The notes under the pieces are model-generated. The model worked only from the letters and a program-made list of their open reading frames with translations, made no database searches and was not told where the DNA came from. A stretch of DNA of 64,000 bases from Prosopocoilus inquinatus (lineage: Eukaryota > Arthropoda > Insecta > Coleoptera > Lucanidae). This document shows, piece after piece, positions 15,001 through 24,415 of the stretch (position 1 is its first letter; the number at the start of each line of letters is the position of its first letter). Made by a program: the position numbers and the translations under genes. The stretch is taken from positions 5,513,789 through 5,577,788 of the forward strand of contig JAYKNF010000013.1 of the NCBI GenBank assembly GCA_036172665.1, read 5' to 3'.

Positions 15001-16540
15001 CGCAGCAGCTGCTGGAAATAGTTTTAAACGAAACAACACGTATTAGCGTTGTTCCTGTGCTGTATCTAATCGATCCTTACTTATCTATCATGTTATTTGA
15101 CGTTTCGATGGACTCCAGTAACTCTGATGTGAGATACGAAGTTCTCGGACGCAGCAGAAGCTGGAAATAGTTTTGAACGAAACAACACGTATTAGCGTTG
15201 TTCCTGTGATGTATCTAATCGATCCTTACTTAGCTACTATGTTATTTGACGTTTCGATGGACTCCAGTAACTCTGATGTGATATACGAAGTTCTCGGACG
15301 CAGCAGAAGCTGGAAATAGTTTTAAACGAAACAACACGCATTAGCGTTGTTCCTGTGATGTATCTAATCGGTCCTTACTCATCTATCATGTTATTTGTCG
15401 TTTCGATGGACTCCAGTAACTTTGATGTGAGATACGACGTTTTCGGACGCAGCAGAAGCTGGAAATAGTTTTAAACAAAACAACACGCATTAGCGATGTT
15501 CCTGTGATGTATCTAATCGATCCTTACTCATCTATCATGTTATTTTACGTTTGAATGGACTCCAGTAACTCTGATGTGAGATACGAAGTTCTCGGACGCA
15601 GCAGAAGCTGGAAATAGTTTTGAACGAAACAACACGTATTAGCGTTGTTCCTGTGATGTATCTAATCGATCCTTACTTAGCTACTATGTTATTTGACGTT
15701 TCGATGGACTCCAGTAACTCTAATGTGAGATACGAAATTTTCGGACGCAGCAGCAGCTGGAAATAGTTTTAAACGAAACAACACATATTAGCGTTGTTCC
15801 TGTGATGTATCTAATCGATCCTTACTCATCTCTCATGTTATTTGACGTTTGGACGGACTCCAGTAACTCTGATGTGAGATACAAAGTTCTCGGACGCAGC
15901 AGAAGCTGGAAATAGTTTTGAACGAAACAACACGTATTAGCGTTGTTCCTGTGCTGTATCTAATCGATCCTTACTCATCTATCATGTTATTTGGCGTTTC
16001 GATGGACTCGAGTAACTTTGATGTGAGATACGAAGTTCTCGGACGCAGCTGAAGCTGGAAATAGTTTTAAACGAAACAACACGTATTAGCGTTGTTCCTG
16101 TGATGTATCTAATCGATCCTTACTCATCTATCATGTTATTTGACGTTTGGACGGACTCCAGTAACTCTGATGTGAGATACAAAGTTCTCGGACGCAGCAG
16201 AAGCTGGAAATAGTTTTGAACGAAGCAACACGTATTAGCGTTGTTCCTGTGATGTATCTAAACGATCCTTACTTATCTAACATATTATATGACGTTTGGA
16301 TGGACTCCAGTAAGTCTGATGTGAGATAAGACGTTTTCGGACGCAGCAGAAGCTGGAAATAGTTTTTAACGAAACAACACGCATTAGCGTTGTTCCTGTG
16401 ATGTATCTAATCGATCCTTACTCATCTATCATGTTATTTGACGTTTCGATGGACTCCAGTAACTCTGATGTGAGATAAGACGTTTTCGGACGCAGCAGAA
16501 GCTGGAAATAGTTTTTAACGAAACAACACGCATTAGCGTT
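1..16540. repeat. 149-bp satellite array, left flank
   Basis: Head-to-tail monomers of 149 bp fill this stretch; the landmark GTTGTTCCTG recurs at 1, 150, 299 and 448 and then at the same spacing, giving about 111 copies. Monomers differ from each other by several substitutions and fall into recurring subtypes (for example AACTTTGATG, AACCCTGATG, TTAGCTACTATG and ATATTATATGACG variants) that reappear in the same order, so higher-order repeats are present. A clear 7-mer step of 1,043 bp links 1261 with 2304, and a step of about 36 monomers (5,362 bp) links 3487 with 8849. Rare indels occur, such as a 2-bp deletion near 6790. Stops are frequent and the short open frames inside it are not genes. 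The unit length is close to one nucleosome, which is usual for pericentromeric satellites; the chromosomal position is not visible here. Confidence 0.97.
16535..16540. repeat. target site duplication, left copy (AGCGTT)
   Basis: AGCGTT lies directly before the first base of the element and is repeated directly after its last base. In intact monomers the sequence reads ATTAGCGTTGTTCC with a single AGCGTT. Six-base duplications are the rule for Polintons. Confidence 0.97.
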
Positions 16541-16690
16541 AGTAGTAGGAATAGGCCGATTCTGGAACCTCCTCCGACCTTGACCAATAAAATTCAAGGT
16601 CAAGGTCGGAAGAGGTTCCAGAATCGGCCTATTCCTGACGTGACCCCACCATGAGCTTCAAGGTCAAGGTCATGACCTTGAGGTGACCTT
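16541..16690. repeat. left terminal inverted repeat
   Basis: The first 105 bp match the reverse complement of the right end with two substitutions (16591 and 16613). Beyond this, similarity continues with small indels to about 16690, where the 22-bp minisatellite takes over. Polinton repeats are often several hundred bp, so this pair is short. Confidence 0.93.
16547..16636. repeat. terminal hairpin in left TIR
   Basis: The arms 16547-16585 and 16598-16636 are 39 nt each and complementary with a single mismatch, around a 12-nt loop (16586-16597). The palindrome starts six bases from the tip of the element. It could fold into a long stem in single-stranded replication intermediates. Its role is unknown. 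Confidence 0.93.
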
Positions 16691-17560
16691 GAAATGACCT
16701 TGAGGTGACCTTGAAATGTCCTTGAGGTGACCTTGAAATGACCGTGAGGTGAACTTGAGGTGACCTTGAAATGACCTTGAGGTGACCTTGAAATGACCTT
16801 GAGGTGACCTTGAAATGACCTTGTGGTGACCTTGAGATGACCTTGTGGTGACCTTGAAATGACCTTGAGGTGACCTTGAAATGACCTTGAGGTGACCTTG
16901 AAATGACCTTGAGGTGACCTTGAGATGACCTTGAAATGACCTTGAGGTGACCTTGAAATGACCTTGAGGTGACCTTGAAATGACCTTGAGGTGACCTTGA
17001 AATGACCTTGAGGTGACCTTGAAATGACCTTGAAATGACCTTGAGGTGACCTTGAAATGACCGTGAGGTGAACTTGAGGTGACCTTGAAATGACCTTGAG
17101 GTGACCTTGAAATGACCTTGAGGTGACCTTGAGATGACCTTGTGGTGACCTTGAAATGACCTTGAGGTGACCTTGAAATGACCTTGAGGTGACCTTGAAA
17201 TAACCTTGAGGTGACCTTGAAATGACGTTGAGGTGACCTTGAAATGACCTTGAGGTGACCTTGAAATGACCTTGAGGTGACCTTGAAATGACCTTGAGGT
17301 GACCTTGAAATGACCTTGAGGTGACCTTGAAATGACCTTGAGGTGACCTTGAAATGACCTTGAGGTGACCTTGAAATGACCTCGAGGTGACCTTGAAATG
17401 ACCTTGAGGTGACCTTGAAATAACCTTGAAATGACCCCAAGATGACCTTGAAATGACCTCGAGGTGACCTTGAAATGACCTTGAAATGACTCTGAGGTGA
17501 CCTTTAAATGACCTTGGGGTGACCTTGAGGCGACCTTGAAATGACTGAGGTGACCTCGTA
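16664..17560. repeat. 22-bp minisatellite of GACCTT units
   Basis: A tandem array alternates AGGTGACCTTG and AAATGACCTTG, that is 11-bp half units forming a 22-bp unit, about 40 copies, with scattered variants (AGATGACCTTG, TGGTGACCTTG). It degenerates from about 17,410. It lies between the left terminal repeat and the polymerase promoter and has no equivalent of similar length on the right. Because 22 is not a multiple of three and the unit lacks stops on the - strand, long repetitive open frames arise there; I do not regard them as genes. The GACCTT core also occurs in the terminal hairpin arms, so the array probably grew from terminal-repeat sequence. Confidence 0.93.
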
Positions 17561-17637
17561 ACGGACCTTGAAGCGCGGTGACTCAAATGTAATTGTTTTG
17601 AAATAACCCTGACGCAACCTGTTATTGAATATGTACC

Positions 17638-17645
17638 TATTTAAG
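17638..17645 (+). promoter_or_regulatory. candidate TATA box of polymerase gene
   Basis: TATTTAAG, followed by GAGG, lies 101 bp before the polymerase ATG. The context TTAAGGAGGTGTTTA resembles the - strand promoter at 28044-28031 (AAAAGGAGGCATTTA), so the two may share a core promoter type. A start site about 25-30 bp downstream would leave a leader of about 75 nt. No transcript evidence is available. Confidence 0.5.
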
Positions 17646-17745
17646 GAGGTGTTTAATTTGATATCCGCAGACGACGGTTGACCCTCAGATTGAGTTTACC
17701 AATTGAACGTAGTGAACGTGATAGTGCTTATTAAAATTATAAAAC

Positions 17746-20700
17746 ATGTTTGATTGCAATCAGTGTGGCAAACAATTTACGCGAATCGATAATATGAATC
17801 GTCATTTGCGTACGTCATGCCAGGGAAAACGTTTGAAATTAGATGAAATTGCCGGACCGTCCAAAGTTGTTGACCAGGTGAACGTTATGAAATGTGATGT
17901 GTGTGAAATATACGTCAGCAGAAAGTGTTTCTCAGCACATTTGCGTAGTAATTCACATAAAAGTAATGCTTTTGTGGTCGTCGATAACGGCGTGGAGAAG
18001 ATAGCTGGTGCATTCGGAGATAAAATCGTAACGTACCGTATAACGGAACCTTACAATTATGTCGATGTCGAGGATTTTATGTACAATATTCAAGAAAAAG
18101 TACTAACTTTGGTTCAAAGTATATTAGACATCCATAAAGCATTAAAGTGGAATGTGGAAATTTTCGGAGTATATTTCTTAGATTCTAAAGAAAGTTCTGA
18201 GATAAAATCTTTTAACACCAAGAATAAAATAACTTGTTTTGGAACTGATATATACAATATATATCGTGATTTTGTAAACGAAATACATGTAAAAATGTCG
18301 GAATTTCAGGAGAGAGATTCAGGTAAAACAAATAATAGGTGCAATCGTTTAGAATAAAACTTAAAGTTGCAAATATTGTTACAGGATGGACTTTGTGCAG
18401 AATTTTATATATGGAAGTCAACATTAATAAATACAATCCACTGAAAGCATCCAGCTTCATGCCATTACCGTCTTCAATAAGTGCGAAGAAAGCTGTCATA
18501 AATGTCAGAAATAACGACAACGCTTGCTTTGCCTGGGCGATAACGTCAGCGATGTGTCAACCGACAGGTCTTCCTCAAAGGATGTCTTCGTATCCCCATT
18601 ATAACACAGTAGCGGATTTCACTGACCTAGAATTTCCACTGAAAGTTTGTGACGTGAAGAAATTTGAAAGCAAGAACAATATTTCTATAAATGTCTACGG
18701 ACTCGGTTCCCATTATAATGGTAAGGTTACGGTTGATGAAGTTGTAGGACCGTTACATTTTACTAAAAATAGAAAAAATATTCATATAAACTTATTATTA
18801 ATTGATGACAACAACGGAAATACTCACTATTGTTGGATTAAAAATTTATCACGTTTAGTGTCAAAACAGACTTCACATCACGGTCACGAGAAATATATTT
18901 GTGAAGGATGTTTAGTGTATTTTCCATGTATTGAAAAATTGCAACGACACGAGAGGGAAGACTGTAAAGTTATCAAAACAGTTTTACCATCGACAGAGTT
19001 AAAAATAAATAAGTATGGTGAATCTTTGCCAGAGAATATATTACAATTTGAAAATTTTGAAAAACAGTTAAAACTTCCTTTTGTTATATATGCCGATTTC
19101 GAAGCATTGCTAAAACCACTGGACAGAGTAGAACCAAATCCAGATAAATCTTTCACTGTTAAGTGTTATGAACACGAACCTCATTCATTTGCATATTACA
19201 TTAAGTGCAGTTTCAATGCAAATTTGTCAATGTTAAAGTTATATCGCGGAGAGAATGCCGCCACGGAGTTTATAAAATGGTTAGAAAAAGATATTAAAGA
19301 AATTTACGATAAATATTTAAGTAAAATTGAGCCGATGACTGATTTAACACGAGAAGAAAAAGAGGCATACGACCGTGCAACAATGTGTCATATTTGTGAA
19401 AAACCAATATTAGATGTTAAGGAGAAGGTGCGTGATCACGAACATTTATCGGGAGCGTTTAGAGGTGCTGCTCACTCTGTGTGCAACATTAATTTTAAAA
19501 TACCAAAATTTATTCCAGTGTTTTTTCATAATCTTTCTAATTATGACAGTCACTTGTTTGTAAAGACAATGGCATTAGAAGGTGAAGATGTGGACGTGAT
19601 CGCACAAAATAAGGAAAAATATATATCCTTTTCGAAATTAATACACGTGGGGGATAAGACAGACTGTAAAGGTAAAAAGCGTAAAGTATATTTCAAAATA
19701 AGATTTGTAGATTCTTTTCGTTTCATGCAATCGTCTTTAGAGAAATTAAGTTCATACTTGGAAGATTGGCAATGTAGGGAAATTAGAAAATATTTTAACG
19801 ATGAGGAGATGTTTAAATTAATACGTCAAAAAGGAATTTTCCCGTATTGTTTTATTGACTCACTCATGAAATTAGATTTTGCCACTTTACCTTCTAAGAA
19901 AGATTTTTATGATGTGCTGTATGATGAACACGTAAGTGATGAAGATTATGAGAGAGCACAGCGCGTTTGGAATTTATTTAACTGTAAAACTATGGGTGAT
20001 TACAGTGATGTATACGTAACATCTGATGTTTTACTGTTGGCAGACGTATTTGAAAATTTCAGAGACCTTTGTATTGATAATTACAAACTAGATCCTTGCC
20101 ATTTTTTAACCGCTCCAGGATTAAGTTGGGATGCAATGTTAAGAATGACAAAAATTAAATTAGAGTTACTGCAAGATGTTGATATGCTACATTTTTTTAG
20201 AATGGGTATACGCGGTGGAGTGAGTATGTGCACTAAAAGAATCGAAAACGCTAATAATAAATTTGTGCATGGTTTTGACTCTAAGAAGGCAACTAAATAT
20301 TTACTATATCTTGATGCTACAAATCTGTACGGTCACGCAATGTGTTCCAGATTTCCGTGGGGAGAATTTACTTGGTTGTGTACAGAAGAGATTAACAATC
20401 TTAACATTTCAGAGTTAGAAGAAAATTCAGATGTCGGGTACATATTCGAAGTAGATTTGGAATACCCGACTCATTTACATGACAACCACAACGAATTACC
20501 ATTTTGTCCGGAAAACATAATTCCTCCAAATTCGAAATATGGTAAACTTATTCCAAATCTGTACAACAAAAGGAAATACATAATTCACTATTTAAATCTG
20601 AAACAATGTTTGGAAAATGGTTTAATATTAAACCAAATTCATAGGGCAATTAAATTTAAGCAATCTCGTTGGCTAAAAATATACATAGACTTTAATTCAC

Positions 20701-21599
20701 AAAAACGAGCTGAAGCTAAAAACGAATTCGAAAAAAATTTTTACAAATTATTAAATAATAGTGTTTTCGGTAAAACTATGGAAAATGTGGAGAATCGCGT
20801 CGACATTAAATTGGCCACCAGCTGGGAAACCCATAATCGAAGACCGGGAGCTGAATCATTGATAGCTAAACCAAACTATAAATCGAGTAAAATTTTTAGT
20901 GATCACCTGGCCGCAATAGAATTATGCAAAGTACAAGTAAATTATAATAAACCTTTATACGTAGGGTTTTGTGTTTTGGAAATATCAAAAACAGTAATGT
21001 ACGATTTTTATTACAATTTTATAAAGCGAAAATATAACAATAGAGCAGCTTTATTATATACTGATACGGATAGTTTAATACTGACCGTTAATACTGATAA
21101 TGTATACGATGACATAAAGCAAAATTTAGATAAATTTGATACTTCAAATTACCCACCGAATAATGTACATGAAATGCCTCGAACTGAATCAGTTATTGGA
21201 CGATTTAAAGACGAATACGCAGGACAGGTTATAGAATCTTTTATCGGGACCGGTGCGAAAGCCTACTGTGTAAAGCTTATTTCAAAATGTACTAAGAAAG
21301 CAAAAGGTGTTAAAAAATACGTTATAGATAAATACTTATCTGTAGATGACTACAAAGAAATCATTGAACGAGATGGTTTTATTTTTAAAAAGATGTACGT
21401 GTTTCACTCAGATTTTCATACGGTGTATACAGAGTTGAAAAATAAAATTGCCTTATCATCTAAAGACGATAAACGTTATATTTTGGATGACAAAATTCAT
21501 ACTCTGGCGTGGGGTCACCATAAAATTGCTGATATAGAAAGAGATAAAAAACTAAAAGAACTAATTGAAAAACTGGAAAAAGAATTAGAAAATAAATAA
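17746..21599 (+). CDS. PolB: protein-primed DNA polymerase B (spliced, 1263 aa)
   Basis: This is the replicative polymerase of the element, expected to act by protein priming. Two exons, 17746-18322 and 18385-21599, join in frame across a 62-nt GT-AG intron. The N-terminus has two zinc fingers (CNQCGKQF...H at about 4-27 and CDVCEIYV...H at about 50-70). The exonuclease motifs follow: ExoI YADFEAL with Asp430, ExoII HNLSNYDSH with Asp580, and ExoIII YVTSDVLLLAD with Asp740. A CHIC...DHEHLSG...CN module at about 527-560 resembles endonuclease VII-type zinc regions. Palm motif A is DATNLYG (Asp836), motif B is KLLNNSVFGKT (about 981-991), motif C is YTDTDS (Asp1086, Asp1088), and a KAY follows. 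All catalytic residues are present. Without the splice, both halves would be broken: exon 1 runs into stops after SGKTNN. AATAAA overlaps the stop codon. Confidence 0.95.
18323..18384 (+). other. 62-nt intron in polymerase gene
   Basis: The donor is CAG|GTAAAA and the acceptor is TTGTTACAG|GATGG. Removing these 62 nt joins ...FQERDSG to WTLCRILYMEVNI... in frame, which is the continuous order expected for polymerase B proteins of insect Polintons. The intron contains in-frame stops, so it must be removed for full-length polymerase. Three other introns in this element have 62-65 nt. Confidence 0.88.
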
Positions 21600-21710
21600 A
21601 GTATGTTTTATTTATAAGTTCTGTTAGAAAGTAAATAAATTAATTTGTAAAATTCATTTATTGTGTATTGTGAGTATTGTATGTTTACAGTTGTAGTTAA
21701 TAAATATTTA
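21600..21710. terminator. convergent 3' ends of polymerase and integrase
   Basis: The polymerase (+) and integrase (-) genes converge here with 111 bp between stops. For the polymerase, AATAAA occurs at 21591-21600 (overlapping the stop) and at 21634-21639, followed by a GT-rich stretch at 21660-21690. For the integrase, the complement of AATAAA occurs at 21712-21707 (overlapping the stop), 21662-21657 and 21612-21607. The two transcripts may overlap at their tails. Confidence 0.6.
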
Positions 21711-22655
21711 TTATAAAACATTGCGTTTTGGTATCCATGAATCATGTTTAGAACTCAATCCTAAATAACTTACGAGCGCTTTATTACCTTTTTCTCTCAA
21801 TACATTAATTAAATATATATCTGGATGTTTTACTTTTTGTAACTCGTACTCATAAAACCCACCAAGAATGGCTTCACCATCAACGTCTTTAATTAGATAT
21901 GTTCTGGGATTAGTATTCTGCACCGACGAAATGGTAAATATTTCGTTGGACCAATTCGGAGTGTACATCTTCGAAAATGCTTGTCTGTATTTACTGATGC
22001 GCACATGATCTCCAATTTTAAATTTTGCAATTCTTGGATCCACAATTTTAAGGTTGCTGTAGACGGACTGTAAAATACTTTGCGCATTTCTTTGATTTAT
22101 CTTGCTGGGTTTGTAACCCGTCGTACTGTGAACAGTGTTATTGTATTCTTCAATTAGCCTTGGTAATAAATTGAACCATCCGAAATTTCCTTGCATGCTA
22201 AATTCTTTCCACATTTTTTGTTTTAGGGTTCTATTAAATCTTTCGACTATCGAACTTTTTAAATTAGAGTATGCGCTATAGTGATTAATTCTATATTTCT
22301 TCATTAAATTTTGGAACTCTGCATTGTAAAATTCCTTTCCGTTATCTGTTTGTATATTTTTCGGTACAGAATTTCTACCTTCAGATAAAATCGATTGAAA
22401 AGCTTTGGTTACTTCTTTACCTGTCTTATTTTTTAATGGTATTCCCCAAGCATACTTGGAAAATGCGTTGATCACTGTCAGAATGTACTTGTATCCTTTG
22501 TTTATCTTGGCATAAGGTAGCATTTCAATTAAGTCTGCTTGGAAGAGATCTCTGAGTCCTTTTATTATTACTCGACGACGGCGAAAGTTTTTCCTTGCTG
22601 GTTTGTGCAACTCATTAACAACATCACGTTTCACATTAGAAGATAGATTAGACAT
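21711..22655 (-). CDS. INT: Polinton integrase, rve family with chromodomain-like tail (314 aa)
   Basis: This enzyme should cut and join the element ends to target DNA, making the 6-bp duplication. The catalytic core shows Asp41 (FQADLIEM), Asp104 (IQTDNGKEF) and Glu138 (SSIVERFNRTLK), the DDE triad. An SH3-like basic region follows at about 204-270 (IAKFKIGDHVRISKYR), and the end (VLREKGNKALVSYLGL...SWIP, about 277-310) looks like a chromodomain, as in Polinton and Metaviridae integrases. Residues 18-30 are strongly basic. The N-terminal HHCC zinc region found in many integrases is not visible, and the ATG overlaps the end of the upstream 127-aa frame by 8 nt. Either this family lost that region or it is supplied by unseen splicing. 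Confidence 0.95.
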   Translation of the reverse strand: MSNLSSNVKRDVVNELHKPARKNFRRRRVIIKGLRDLFQADLIEMLPYAKINKGYKYILTVINAFSKYAWGIPLKNKTGKEVTKAFQSILSEGRNSVPKNIQTDNGKEFYNAEFQNLMKKYRINHYSAYSNLKSSIVERFNRTLKQKMWKEFSMQGNFGWFNLLPRLIEEYNNTVHSTTGYKPSKINQRNAQSILQSVYSNLKIVDPRIAKFKIGDHVRISKYRQAFSKMYTPNWSNEIFTISSVQNTNPRTYLIKDVDGEAILGGFYEYELQKVKHPDIYLINVLREKGNKALVSYLGLSSKHDSWIPKRNVL

Positions 22656-23031
22656 TTTCAGTTAGAACTCGTTTTCTTACGATGAATTCAACAAATAATG
22701 GAACTGCACAAACTAAAGATGTGCAAGTAAACGAGATTTGATCTCCCACATTCAACGTTCTTCCAATTAAAGTATCAGTACAATTTATAGCGTTGATGGA
22801 TACTGTAATGTTGACAATAGTAGGTTGATGAATAAGTACTTTTTTAACAACGCAAGTTTCTTGGATCGTATACGTCGTTTGGTGACCTCTATTTGAAAGC
22901 AAATACACACTTTCGGCGTTAAGCTCTTGACTTTGAAAGTCTAATAATGTTTCGTAAAATAATGGTGTAGCAGCAATGTGTTTGAAAACTGTGTGTTTAT
23001 GAACGTGTCTTCCAAACTTATCAATAGTCAT
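22648..23031 (-). CDS. hypothetical Polinton protein, 127 aa
   Basis: I do not recognise a known function. It begins MTIDKFGRHVHKH and then alternates short hydrophobic and polar stretches (VVKKVLIHQPTIVNITVSI, GRTLNVGDQISFTC), which suggests a small beta-rich fold. There are four cysteines and no membrane segment or signal peptide. Its 3' end overlaps the integrase start by 8 nt, and the gene lies 68 bp downstream of the DUF8207-like gene on the same strand, so these could share one transcript. A virion or accessory role is possible but unsupported. The ATG has a reasonable context (ACAATGACT). Confidence 0.7.
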   Translation of the reverse strand: MTIDKFGRHVHKHTVFKHIAATPLFYETLLDFQSQELNAESVYLLSNRGHQTTYTIQETCVVKKVLIHQPTIVNITVSINAINCTDTLIGRTLNVGDQISFTCTSLVCAVPLFVEFIVRKRVLTENV

Positions 23032-23099
23032 TGTGAATCAATCAACAACTATGTGAAACTGAAATGTGTGCTCGCTTGCACTCCACTAAATACTACAAT

Positions 23100-24326
23100 T
23101 TACAAAATAATTTTAGCCTCTTTTAATTCTTCAATGATCGCTATGATTTCATTGTTATGTGCGGAGTGACCTGCTGATTTGGATGCGTTCAATAAACGCA
23201 ATCGTTCTACTAGTTCGTTAGGATCATCCCAGTATTGATACTGCAAACATTTGTTAGGTACAAGCTTTTTCTCCAAAGCTCCACCTGTTTTCCAGCTTCG
23301 CGCCCACCAAACGTTTGGTGGTTTTCCCTGAATTATTGGTTTTATAATATTCACATATTTAAATCCTCTGCTTGCAGATATTCGCCCTGAGGGATTATAA
23401 TTAACTTTAAACGCACTAGTTCTTCTCAATATATCTCTATAGTCTCGCACATCGTGAAACGTAAATTTCTCTGGATTTTTCTTAAAAACCAGCTCGTATA
23501 AACCTTTAGTACCCTTATACGCCAAGTCTCCAATTACAAGATCGGGACCGTCAAACTTAAGCTCCTGGTTCCCAACAAACAATCTCTCATCTTCTTCTCT
23601 TACACCGTATTTTGTATCGAATTCATTTTCTACATCAGTTTCAAATCGTGTAACATAATCACGTGCTAACGGATGATACGATTCTAAGGCAGCTTCCACC
23701 AGCGGTGATTCTAATCTAGTCCGAAGTAATGATTTTCGTTCTTCTAGAAGTGTACGAGCATGAGCCAGGGATTCGTCCGCAGGGGGGTTACTGCTTTCGG
23801 TGTCATATTCTTCTGCTTCTTCATAAACAGATTTTGAAGTTGGAGATGTGGACTTTTCATGAGGAACCTCAAGAATTTCTTCATCTTCTAAGATGGAAGG
23901 TTGTTTAATTTCACGTCCAAGTGGCGTTGAAGTACCCACATCATGCTCCTCTGACAATCCAATTCGCGACGAAGGATCGGATTTTAATTTATAACTCGGT
24001 CTTCTTCGTATGAAAGAAGGATCAGATCTCAATTTATAAATCGGTCTTTTTCGTAGGAAAGAACTCTTTGGCTCCTCTTTCAATCTCTTTTCACTGGCTT
24101 CGTATGACTGTTGCTCCTCTTTCAAAGGTAATACGCTGCGAACAACATCTAGCTTATTGACAATATCTCGGAGTGCCTCTACAATAGGTGAATAAGTTGT
24201 CTGCAGATACTTTTTTGATTGCTCCGCATGATGTTTTGCTTGTGCAATATCGGATTTAAGTGTTTTTAATTTAGTACGCAAACTTTCGCGCGCAGTGGCT
24301 AATTCTGCTTTAAGTTTGTTACTCAT
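23100..24326 (-). CDS. DUF8207-like coiled-coil protein, 408 aa
   Basis: The N-terminal ~70 residues form a charged helix with heptad character (LKAELATARESLRTKLKTL). A tandem repeat of about 17 residues follows, with the cores FLRKRPIYKLRSDPS and FIRRRPSYKLKSDPS, and then an acidic S/E-rich linker at about 130-185. The C-terminal domain (about 240-405) contains LKFDGPDLVIGDLAYKGTKG, a WWARSWKTGG segment and the ending SAGHSAHNNEIIAIIEELKE. From memory this matches the DUF8207 type found in many insect Polinton copies; its role is unknown. The family assignment is recall, not a search result. It lies between the ATPase and the 127-aa gene on the same strand. The ATG is preceded by CACC. Confidence 0.85.
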   Translation of the reverse strand: MSNKLKAELATARESLRTKLKTLKSDIAQAKHHAEQSKKYLQTTYSPIVEALRDIVNKLDVVRSVLPLKEEQQSYEASEKRLKEEPKSSFLRKRPIYKLRSDPSFIRRRPSYKLKSDPSSRIGLSEEHDVGTSTPLGREIKQPSILEDEEILEVPHEKSTSPTSKSVYEEAEEYDTESSNPPADESLAHARTLLEERKSLLRTRLESPLVEAALESYHPLARDYVTRFETDVENEFDTKYGVREEDERLFVGNQELKFDGPDLVIGDLAYKGTKGLYELVFKKNPEKFTFHDVRDYRDILRRTSAFKVNYNPSGRISASRGFKYVNIIKPIIQGKPPNVWWARSWKTGGALEKKLVPNKCLQYQYWDDPNELVERLRLLNASKSAGHSAHNNEIIAIIEELKEAKIIL

Positions 24327-24415
24327 GGTGCATCTGCATCCTTTAACGTCTGTTACAGTACTGAAGAACTGTAGAACTATGTAAAAATGAAAGAACTATG
24401 TAAAATGTAGTGGTT

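Noticed and set aside
1..16540. Regular repeats that might suggest a CRISPR array
   Set aside because: There are no unique spacers; the whole 149-bp unit is repeated and the surrounding genes are eukaryotic.
16418..16603. Open frame across the satellite/element junction
   Set aside because: It mixes satellite with terminal-repeat sequence and has no conserved content; chance frame.
16600..17586. Long - strand open frames (328 and 256 codons) with a 22-residue repeat
   Set aside because: They arise from a 22-bp minisatellite that lacks stops in several - strand frames; the two frames overlap and read the same repeat. No non-repetitive domain or promoter supports a protein.
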